A stretch of 64,000 nucleotides of DNA from NCBI GenBank assembly GCA_030263805.2, contig CP136010.1, positions 4,851,001 through 4,915,000 on the forward strand. The letters are read 5' to 3'. A program made the position numbers and the translations under genes. The notes below the pieces were generated by a model that ran no database searches, had not been told where the DNA came from, and saw only the letters and a list, made by a program, of their open reading frames with translations. Shown in pieces: positions 57,927 to 64,000 of the stretch. The stretch's first letter is position 1, and each line of letters starts with the position of its first letter. Source of the DNA: Pseudomonas sp. FeN3W (GTDB taxonomy: Bacteria; Pseudomonadota; Gammaproteobacteria; Pseudomonadales; Pseudomonadaceae).

Positions 57927-58487
57927 ATGTGGCGCTGCGGCCTGCTGATCGGTCTGCTGGCCTTTGCTGTTGAGCCGCTCCTGGCTGACGACGCGGTGGC
58001 CTGGCAGGCATTGCGCGAGGGGCGGGCGGTACTTGTCATGCGTCACGCCAGCGCGCCTGGCTTCGGTGATCCCGAAGGCTTCGTTCTCGAAGACTGCAAA
58101 ACCCAGCGAAATCTGAATCAGCGCGGCCGGGATGAGGCCCGGCGCTGGGGCGCGCGGCTGCGCGAAGCGGGGCTGAATGAAGTGCGCTTGTTCAGCAGTC
58201 GCTGGTGCCGCGCGCTGGAGACCGCCGAGCACATGGCGCTGGGCCCGGTGGAGCCACTGCCTGCGCTGGATTCGTTTTTCACATCGCCGGCAAACGAGCA
58301 GTGGCATACCGACGCCTTGCGCGAGGCCGTCGAGCAATTGCCGGTCGGTGAGATAGCGGTGCTGGTCACTCACCAGGTCAACATCACCGCACTGACGGGC
58401 ATCTTCCCGCAGTCGGGCGAGGGATTGATTCTGGAGCGCCCGCTAACGAGTCCGCCCAGGGTGCTAACGCGCATCGCGCCGCCTTAG
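57927..58487 (+). CDS. Histidine phosphatase-family protein with signal peptide
   Basis: A 186-residue branch-1 histidine phosphatase. Signal peptide MWRCGLLIGLLAFAVEPLLA precedes 'AVLVMRHASAPGFGDP', the catalytic RHA motif. 'LNQRGRDEARRWGARLREAG', 'SRWCRALETAEHM' and 'VTHQVNITALTG' complete the pocket (the second His is in VTHQ). Periplasmic. Substrate not known. Its stop overlaps the convergent glycosylase stop by four bases. Confidence 0.85.
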   Translation: MWRCGLLIGLLAFAVEPLLADDAVAWQALREGRAVLVMRHASAPGFGDPEGFVLEDCKTQRNLNQRGRDEARRWGARLREAGLNEVRLFSSRWCRALETAEHMALGPVEPLPALDSFFTSPANEQWHTDALREAVEQLPVGEIAVLVTHQVNITALTGIFPQSGEGLILERPLTSPPRVLTRIAPP

Positions 58488-59368
58488 CCACCCTTGGCCG
58501 TTTTGGAATAGTTGTCCCAGATATGGATGGCCGCATAGGCGCGCCACGGACGCCAGGGTTCGGCGCGTTCGGCCAGCGCCTTGGCGCTGATGCCGTCTGC
58601 ACCCCACAGTGGCGCTTTCAGTAATCCCAGATCGGCAGCGGGAAAGGCGTCCGCGACGCCGAAGCCCCGTAGCGCGATGTATTCGGCTGTCCAGGGACCT
58701 ATCCCCGGCAATTCGCAGAGTCGTCGCACCAGCGCATCGGCACCATCTTCCACGTGCAGCAGCAGCGCGCCTTCGGCCACCGCGGTCGCGAGGCGGCGCA
58801 GCGCCTGGGCTCGCTTGGATGGCATGCCGATGTTCTCCAGCGGGTCATCGGCGATGGCCTGTGCGCTAGGGAAGAGCCGCTCCAGCCCCGGCGGGGCGTC
58901 CCGCAGCGTCTCGCCGAGGCGTTCCACCAGGCGCCGCGTAATGGTCACCGCCGCCTTGACCGTGACCTGCTGGCCGACCACCGCCCGCACCGCCTGTTCG
59001 AACGGGTCGTAGGCGGCCGGCAGGCGCAGGCCGGGGTGCGCGGCGATCAGCGGCCCGAGTGCGGGATCGCTAGCGAAATGCGTGGCGATGGCCTGCGGAT
59101 CGGCATCCAGATCGAACATCTTGCGAACCTGTCCGACGAGTGGCTGGGTGGCATGTTGCAAAGAGTCGCTGAGCATCAGTTCGAGCGCCGGGCGGTCGGC
59201 CTGCGCGCGCACGCGGAGCCAGCCGCTGGCTTCGCCAACGCGCAGCGTGCGCGAGTAGCCGTCAGTGTCCAGCAGTTCCACGCCGGGTAACAGACGCAGG
59301 GCGAAGTGGTGGTGAAACTGCTGCCATTCCCAGGGTTCGAGGTAGGGCAATTGGATGATTTCGCTCAT
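58484..59368 (-). CDS. alkA: DNA-3-methyladenine glycosylase, AlkA type
   Basis: A 294-residue helix-hairpin-helix glycosylase that removes alkylated bases. AlkA_N-like N-terminus ('HHHFALRLLPGVELLDTDGYSRTLRVGE'), then 'DPFEQAVRAVVGQQVTVKAA', HhH 'LCELPGIGPWTAEYIALRGFG' and the catalytic aspartate in 'DAFPAADLGL'. No Ada domain is attached. It lies opposite and convergent to the histidine phosphatase; speE is divergent from it. Confidence 0.88.
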   Translation of the reverse strand: MSEIIQLPYLEPWEWQQFHHHFALRLLPGVELLDTDGYSRTLRVGEASGWLRVRAQADRPALELMLSDSLQHATQPLVGQVRKMFDLDADPQAIATHFASDPALGPLIAAHPGLRLPAAYDPFEQAVRAVVGQQVTVKAAVTITRRLVERLGETLRDAPPGLERLFPSAQAIADDPLENIGMPSKRAQALRRLATAVAEGALLLHVEDGADALVRRLCELPGIGPWTAEYIALRGFGVADAFPAADLGLLKAPLWGADGISAKALAERAEPWRPWRAYAAIHIWDNYSKTAKGG

Positions 59369-59556
59369 GACCCGACTCTAGGATCTCCCGATGGCCTTGT
59401 CGTCCCGAAGTGTGCTTTTGCTGCCTGCGGTTTCCGCTGTCATCTTGGCCAACGTAGAATGCGCCTCTTTTCGGTGGGCAGGCTGCATCGCCCGTCAAGC
59501 CAGATTGCCATCATGCGGCGGAGCGCTGCTTCGTCGCCGGTCAAGGGAGATACCCC

Positions 59557-60417
59557 ATGAGCGACTTTCAGGAAACTCTCTACGAGGGATACGGGCAGCG
59601 GTTCCAGGTCGACAAGCTGCTGCACGAGGTGCGCACCGCGCATCAGCATCTGGTGATCTTCGAGAACCCGCGCATGGGCCGGGTCATGGCCCTGGACGGC
59701 GTGGTCCAGACCAGCGAAGCCGACGAATTCATCTACCACGAAATGCTTGCCCACGTACCGATCCTGGCCCATGGACTGGCGCGTCGCGTGCTGATCATCG
59801 GTGGCGGCGACGGCGGCATCCTTCGTGAAGTGGCGCGCCACCGCGATATCGAGAGCATCACCATGGTCGAGATCGATGCCACGGTGGTGGAAATGTGCAG
59901 GGAGTTCCTGCCGAACCATTCCGCCGGCACCTTCGAGGATCCGCGGCTGAATCTGGTGATCGACGACGGCATGCGCTTCGTGGCGACCACTGAAGAGAAG
60001 TTCGACGTCATCATCTCCGACTCCACCGATCCCATCGGCCCGGGTGAAGTGTTGTTCTCTGAGAACTTCTACCAGGCCTGTCGCCGCTGTCTGAATGAAG
60101 GCGGGATCCTCGTCGCGCAGAACGGTACGCCGTTCATGCAACTGGGCGAACTGCAGACCACTGCCAGACGCATGCAGGGGCTGTTCGCCGACTGGCATTT
60201 CTACCAGGCGGCTGTGCCGACCTATATCGGTGGTGCCATGTCCTTCGCCTGGGGCGCGTGCAGCGTGGAGAGCCGCAAGCTGCCGCTGGAAACCCTGATG
60301 CAGCGCTTCGCCGGCAGCGGCATCGTTACTCGGTATTACAACCCGCATGTGCACCTTGGCGCCTTCGCACTGCCGCAATACGTGTTGCATGCGATCGCCA
60401 AGCCCAGCAACGACTGA
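59557..60417 (+). CDS. speE: Spermidine synthase (polyamine aminopropyltransferase)
   Basis: A 286-residue Rossmann-fold enzyme transferring the aminopropyl group of decarboxylated SAM to putrescine, releasing methylthioadenosine. Motifs: 'VQTSEADEFIYHEMLAHVP', 'VLIIGGGDGGILREVARH', 'MVEIDATVVEMCREF', 'VIDDGMRFV' and the catalytic 'ISDSTDPIGPGEVLF'. AGGGAG precedes ATG 59557. A strong intrinsic terminator follows. A TAGAAT -10-like box is at 59455-59460, 97 bases upstream, with a weak -35. Confidence 0.94.
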   Translation: MSDFQETLYEGYGQRFQVDKLLHEVRTAHQHLVIFENPRMGRVMALDGVVQTSEADEFIYHEMLAHVPILAHGLARRVLIIGGGDGGILREVARHRDIESITMVEIDATVVEMCREFLPNHSAGTFEDPRLNLVIDDGMRFVATTEEKFDVIISDSTDPIGPGEVLFSENFYQACRRCLNEGGILVAQNGTPFMQLGELQTTARRMQGLFADWHFYQAAVPTYIGGAMSFAWGACSVESRKLPLETLMQRFAGSGIVTRYYNPHVHLGAFALPQYVLHAIAKPSND

Positions 60418-60468
60418 TCCGCCTGTGATGGCTGTCTCATAACGGGGCATTCAGACGAACCAGGCCTC

Positions 60469-60505
60469 GCGGCCCGCCCGGAAACGGTGCGGGCCGCTTT
60501 CGTTT
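60469..60505 (+). terminator. Intrinsic terminator after speE
   Basis: GCGGCCCGC (60469-60477) and GCGGGCCGC (60489-60497) form a perfect nine-pair GC stem with an 11-base loop, followed by TTTCGTTTC. It lies about 50 bases after the speE stop and separates it from the ATP-grasp operon. Confidence 0.8.
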
Positions 60506-60593
60506 CATCTCCAACGCCTTGTTCTACAAGGGTTATCCGGCGTGGCGCGAGCTTTGCACTGTCGTTGGGCAGGTTTCTGTCCGAGGGCTCCGC

Positions 60594-62006
60594 ATGGACC
60601 GCGTTTTCTACGATGAGATGCACGACGCGCACGGCGCATGCCGCCCGCACTACCGGGCCTTTTCGGCTTGGCTTTCCGATACGCCATCCGACGTGCTGGC
60701 GCAACGTCGGCGCGAGGCGGATCTGCTGTTCCACCGCGCCGGCATCACCTTCACCCTGTACGGCGACGAGCAGGGCACCGAACGGCTGATTCCCTTCGAC
60801 ACCATCCCGCGCGCCATCCCGATGAGCGAATGGCGGATGGTGGAACGCGGCTGCATCCAGCGGGTACAGGCGCTCAACCTGTTCCTCGCCGATCTCTACC
60901 ACGGGCAGCGCATCCTCAAGGCCGGCGTCATCCCGCCGGAGCGGGTGCTGACCAACGAAGGCTACCAGCCGGCGATGCAGGGGCTGGACCTGCACCGCGA
61001 TACCTATGCGCACATCGCCGGGGTCGACCTGGTGCGCGATGGCGATGGCACCTACTACGTGCTCGAGGACAACCTGCGCACGCCCAGCGGCGTCAGCTAC
61101 ATGCTCGAGGACCGCAAGATGATGATGCGGCTGTTCCCCGAGCTGTTCGCCGCGCAGCGCATCGCGCCGATCAATCACTATCCCAACCTGTTGCTGGAAA
61201 CGCTCAAGCATTCCAGCCCGCTGGACAATCCCTGCGTGGTGGTGATGACGCCGGGACGTTTCAACAGCGCCTTCTTCGAGCACGCCTTTCTCGCCCGCGA
61301 AATGGGCGTGGAACTGGTCGAGGGCGCGGACCTGTTCGTGCGCGACGAGCGCGTCTACATGCGCACCACCGCCGGCGCGCGCCAGGTCGACGTGATCTAC
61401 CGCCGGCTCGACGACGCCTTCCTCGACCCGCTGGCGTTCAACCCGGAGTCGGCGCTGGGCGTACCCGGCCTGCTGTCGGCCTACCGGGCGGGCAACCTGG
61501 TGCTGGCCAATGCCATCGGCACCGGCGTGGCCGACGACAAGTCGATCTATCCGTTCGTGCCGGACATGATCCGCTTCTACCTGGACGAGGAGCCGGTCCT
61601 CGCCAACGTGCCAACCTGGCAATGCCGCAAGCCGGAGGAACTGTCCCACGTGCTGGCGCACCTGCCGCAGCTGGTGGTCAAGGAAACCCAGGGCTCCGGC
61701 GGCTACGGCATGCTGGTCGGCCCGGCGGCCAGCGCGAAGGAGATCGAGGCCTTCCGCGCGCGGCTGAAGGCCAATCCCGGCGCCTATATCGCCCAGCCGA
61801 CCCTGAGCCTGTCGACCTGCCCGACCTTCGTCGAGAACGGCATCGCCCCGCGCCATATCGACCTGCGGCCGTTCGTGCTCAGCGGCCGGGAAACCCGCCT
61901 GATGCCCGGCGGGCTGACCCGCGTGGCGCTGCGCGAGGGCTCGCTGGTGGTCAACTCGTCGCAGGGCGGCGGCACCAAGGACACCTGGATCGTGGAGGAT
62001 TGCTGA
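60594..62006 (+). CDS. Circularly permuted ATP-grasp type 2 protein
   Basis: A 470-residue protein of the circularly permuted ATP-grasp (DUF404/DUF407) type: 'HYRAFSAWLSDTPSDVLAQRRREADLLFHRAGITFTLYGD', 'DGTYYVLEDNLRTPSGVSYMLEDRKMMMR' , 'VVKETQGSGGYGMLVGP' and 'HIDLRPFVLSG' are typical, the glycine-rich loop binding ATP. Predicted to ligate amino acids or peptides through an acyl-phosphate. ATG 60594 has GAGGG six bases upstream. Its stop touches the alpha-E start; together with the transglutaminase and Anbu-like protease it makes a recognised conserved neighbourhood. Confidence 0.92.
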   Translation: MDRVFYDEMHDAHGACRPHYRAFSAWLSDTPSDVLAQRRREADLLFHRAGITFTLYGDEQGTERLIPFDTIPRAIPMSEWRMVERGCIQRVQALNLFLADLYHGQRILKAGVIPPERVLTNEGYQPAMQGLDLHRDTYAHIAGVDLVRDGDGTYYVLEDNLRTPSGVSYMLEDRKMMMRLFPELFAAQRIAPINHYPNLLLETLKHSSPLDNPCVVVMTPGRFNSAFFEHAFLAREMGVELVEGADLFVRDERVYMRTTAGARQVDVIYRRLDDAFLDPLAFNPESALGVPGLLSAYRAGNLVLANAIGTGVADDKSIYPFVPDMIRFYLDEEPVLANVPTWQCRKPEELSHVLAHLPQLVVKETQGSGGYGMLVGPAASAKEIEAFRARLKANPGAYIAQPTLSLSTCPTFVENGIAPRHIDLRPFVLSGRETRLMPGGLTRVALREGSLVVNSSQGGGTKDTWIVEDC

Positions 62007-62957
62007 ATGCTGAGTAGAACCGCGGCCGATCTGTACTGGATGTCCCGCTACCTGGAGCGCGCCGAGAACATGGCACGCATGCTGGACGTCAGCTATTCGC
62101 TGTCGCTGATGCCGCAGGACGGCCGTGGCGACGGCCTCGACGAACTGGCCATGCCGCTGCTGATCACCGGCACGCTGGACGATTACCTGGTGTGCCATGG
62201 CCAGCTCAACGCCGAGCGCATGCTGCATTTCTTCGCCCTCGACGAAGGCAACCCGGCCAGCCTGTTCAACTGCCTGCGCCTGGCGCGCAGCAACGCCCAC
62301 GCGGTGCGCGGGCGCATCACCTCGGACATGTGGGAGAACATCAACGCCGCCTGGCTGGAGATGCGCGGCATCGCCGAGCAGGGCCTGGGGCGCTATGGCA
62401 TCAGCCGTTTCTGCGAATGGGTCAAGGAGCGTTCGCACCTGTTCCGCGGCGCCACCGTCGGCACCATCATGCGCAGCGACGCCTACCGCTTCATCCGCCT
62501 GGGCACCTTCATCGAACGCGCCGACAACACCCTGCGCCTGCTCGACGCCCGCCACGAGCTGCTCGGCGAGGAAAGCGAGAACCTCGACGACCGCTCGGCG
62601 CGCGCCTACTACCAGTGGAGCGCGCTGCTGCGGGCGCTGTCCTCGTTCGAGGCCTTCGCCGAGATCTACCGCGGCTCGCCGCGCACGGCCAAGGTCGCCG
62701 AGCTGCTGCTGTTGCGCGCCGACGTGCCGCGCTCGCTGCGCGCCTGCCTGGTGGAGCTGCAACTGATCCTCGCCAGCCTGCCGGGGGACAACGGCCGCCC
62801 GGCGCAGCGCCTGGCCTCCGAGCTGGAGGCGGGCCTGCGCTACACCAGCATCGACGAAGTGCTGGAAATCGGCCTGCACGACTGGATCACCGCCTACGTC
62901 GAGCAGGTCGGCCGGCTGGGCAACGCCATTCACTCTGCCTACCTGGAGGCCGCATGA
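62007..62957 (+). CDS. Alpha-E domain protein
   Basis: A 316-residue all-helical protein of the alpha-E (DUF403) family: 'LSRTAADLYWMSRYLERAENMARMLDVSYSLSLMP', 'RLARSNAHAVRGRITSDMWENINAAWLEM', 'YRFIRLGTFIERADNTLRLLDARHELL' with conserved acidic and arginine positions. It is found almost only with circularly permuted ATP-grasp proteins. ATG 62007 follows the ATP-grasp TGA directly; its stop overlaps the next ATG (ATGA). Biochemistry unknown. Confidence 0.9.
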   Translation: MLSRTAADLYWMSRYLERAENMARMLDVSYSLSLMPQDGRGDGLDELAMPLLITGTLDDYLVCHGQLNAERMLHFFALDEGNPASLFNCLRLARSNAHAVRGRITSDMWENINAAWLEMRGIAEQGLGRYGISRFCEWVKERSHLFRGATVGTIMRSDAYRFIRLGTFIERADNTLRLLDARHELLGEESENLDDRSARAYYQWSALLRALSSFEAFAEIYRGSPRTAKVAELLLLRADVPRSLRACLVELQLILASLPGDNGRPAQRLASELEAGLRYTSIDEVLEIGLHDWITAYVEQVGRLGNAIHSAYLEAA

Positions 62958-63748
62958 AGCTATCCATCAGCCACGACACCAGCTACCGCTACCAGGACCA
63001 GGTGCGCGCGAGCATCCAGTACCTGCGCCTGACGCCCCAGCAGAGCCAGCGCCAGCGCGTGTTCAGCTGGGAGCTGGAGCTGCCGCGCCCGGCGCGGGCG
63101 CAGCGCGACCCCTACGGCAACGTGCTGCACGTGCTGACCCTGGACGAACCGCACGACGAGATCGTCATCCGTGCCCGCGGCCAGGTGGAAATCGACGAAA
63201 CCTGCGAATGCGAGGCCGAGGACGGCTCGCCTTTGCCGTTCCTGCGTTCCAGCCCGTTGACCCAGGCCGACGAGCCCCTGGCCGAGTTCGCCCGCTGCCA
63301 GTGCGGCAGCCGGCGCACACGCGACGGCCTGGCCGAACTGATGCACGCGCTGGCCGACCACATGCTCTATACCCCCGGCGCGACCCGGGTGGAAAGCACC
63401 GCGGCGCAGGCCTTCGCCGGCGGCGCCGGGGTCTGCCAGGACCACAGCCATGCCTTCATCGCCTGCGCCCGCAGCCTGGGCATCCCGGCGCGCTACGTCT
63501 CCGGCTACCTGCTGACCGACGACAGCGACCACCTGGCCAGCCATGCCTGGGTCGAGGCCTGGATCGACGGGCAGTGGTACAGCTTCGACGTCTCCAACCG
63601 GCTGCTGCGGCCGGACCGCCACCTGAAGCTGGCGGTGGGCCTGGACTACCTCGATGCCTGCCCGGTGCGCGGCATGCGCCGCGGCGGTGGCGGCGAATCG
63701 ATGCACGCCCGGGTGCAGGTCATGCCGATGCAGATGGGCCAGCAATGA
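62954..63748 (+). CDS. Transglutaminase-like peptidase
   Basis: A 264-residue protein with an N-terminal bacterial transglutaminase-like beta domain ('LSISHDTSYRYQDQVRASIQYLRLTPQQSQRQRV') and a papain-like core. Catalytic Cys in 'GAGVCQDHSHAFIACARSLGIPARYVSGYLL', His in 'SHAWVEAWIDGQWYSFDVSN' and the Asp in 'FDVSN'. All triad residues are present, so it should be an active thiol peptidase or acyltransferase. Overlaps the alpha-E gene by four bases. Confidence 0.92.
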   Translation: MKLSISHDTSYRYQDQVRASIQYLRLTPQQSQRQRVFSWELELPRPARAQRDPYGNVLHVLTLDEPHDEIVIRARGQVEIDETCECEAEDGSPLPFLRSSPLTQADEPLAEFARCQCGSRRTRDGLAELMHALADHMLYTPGATRVESTAAQAFAGGAGVCQDHSHAFIACARSLGIPARYVSGYLLTDDSDHLASHAWVEAWIDGQWYSFDVSNRLLRPDRHLKLAVGLDYLDACPVRGMRRGGGGESMHARVQVMPMQMGQQ

Positions 63749-63841
63749 TCGCGTGCCGTCCGGGCTTGCGACGGACGGCGGTTGGGTTACCATCCGCGCG
63801 CCGCCTGCGGCAGCTCCTCATCCACTAGAGCCACACGAACC

Positions 63842-64000
63842 ATGACCTACTGTGTCGCCATGAACCTGGCCGATGGGCTGGTGTTCGTTTCCGATTCGCG
63901 AACCAACGCCGGCGTCGATCACATCGCCACCTTTCGCAAGCTCTACCGCTTCGGCATCCCCGGCGAGCGGCTGATCGTACTGCAGACGGCCGGCAACCTG
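63842..64000 (+). CDS. Anbu-type proteasome-like protease, 5' end only
   Basis: The window ends after 53 codons: MTYCVAMNLADGLVFVSDSRTNAGVDH... This matches the N-terminus of the Anbu (ancestral beta subunit, HslV/proteasome-related) family, which begins MTYCV and carries 'LVF.SDSRTNAG'. The nucleophile is thought to be an N-terminal-side Thr/Ser exposed in an unusual way; the rest is out of view. 93 bases after the transglutaminase stop. Assignment rests on this short N-terminus and the conserved ATP-grasp/alpha-E/transglutaminase neighbourhood. Confidence 0.82.
   Translation, partial: MTYCVAMNLADGLVFVSDSRTNAGVDHIATFRKLYRFGIPGERLIVLQTAGNL

Noticed and set aside
60336..62933. An 865-codon open frame on the minus strand across the ATP-grasp and alpha-E genes
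   Set aside because: It mirrors the third-position GC bias of the real plus-strand genes, has no recognisable motifs and would overlap three well-supported coding sequences.
1..64000. CRISPR arrays, prophage or integrative-element genes, tRNA or rRNA genes
   Set aside because: No regularly spaced short repeats, integrase, capsid or conjugation genes were seen, and no cloverleaf-like or rRNA sequence in any gap.

Overview
The window is high-GC chromosomal DNA from a Pseudomonas. It combines gene blocks that I know from P. aeruginosa: cpxR/cpxP/cpxA through the glucose operon, aroC to speE, moxR-VWA-cysK, and class III adenylate cyclase CyaB. Several details differ: a LamB-type porin closes the glucose operon, gapA and rluB are not beside edd/scpB, and yciB is not beside yciI. 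The mendocina/stutzeri side of the genus is my inference, not something I could test. There are no rRNA or tRNA genes, CRISPR arrays, transposases or prophage genes. Coding density is high and nearly all genes look intact; only the two genes cut by the window edges are partial.

Layout. 1-3.5 kb: macA (3' end), macB and a TolC-like outer-membrane lipoprotein, a tripartite export system. 3.5-5.6 kb: a PepSY membrane protein with two small envelope proteins, reading leftward. 5.9-9.1 kb: a MoxR ATPase / VWA protein pair with a GFA-family enzyme and a hypothetical gene. 9.2-12.3 kb: an AsmA/DUF748-like protein, cysK and an EamA exporter. 12.4-22.9 kb: aceK, a 40-residue small protein, a GST, the tRNA acp-transferase TapT, a DUF454 protein, a YecA-family protein, recQ, a MarR regulator with its own palindrome, and a PlpD-type patatin/beta-barrel protein divergent from a SelT-like protein. 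23-31.9 kb: EamA exporter, two AraC regulators, cyaB, DUF962 and DUF808 proteins, a TrkH-type potassium transporter, a YkgJ-family protein and a nitroreductase.

31.9-35.3 kb: the Cpx envelope-stress locus (cpxA, cpxP-like, cpxR) with a CpxR box in front of cpxP. 35.7-40.2 kb: rnm/trpH, yciO-like, trpS, scpA, scpB. 40.4-51.2 kb: the glucose/Entner-Doudoroff cluster edd-glk-gltR-gtrS followed by gtsABCD and a LamB-type porin: outer-membrane entry, periplasmic capture, ABC import, phosphorylation, dehydration and two-component control in one strand-aligned block. 51.2-60.4 kb: a membrane-anchored GNAT-like protein, an alpha/beta hydrolase, aroC, an MFS permease, mtnB-mtnD-mtnC (methionine salvage), two PLDc_N mini-proteins, a histidine phosphatase, an AlkA-type glycosylase and speE. 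SpeE releases methylthioadenosine, which the mtn genes help recycle.

60.6 kb to the end: a translationally packed block of a circularly permuted ATP-grasp protein, an alpha-E protein and a transglutaminase, then the start of an Anbu/HslV-like protease. This is the most intriguing system here: a predicted peptide-ligation module beside a proteasome-like peptidase, with no settled function.

Two families of non-coding repeats thread the window. One is a MITE-like 70-166 bp element with imperfect inverted ends, in four copies (15.85, 24.75, 31.05, 37.26 kb). The other is a long palindromic GTTGGGCTTCG-type repeat in two copies (20.19 and 54.26 kb).
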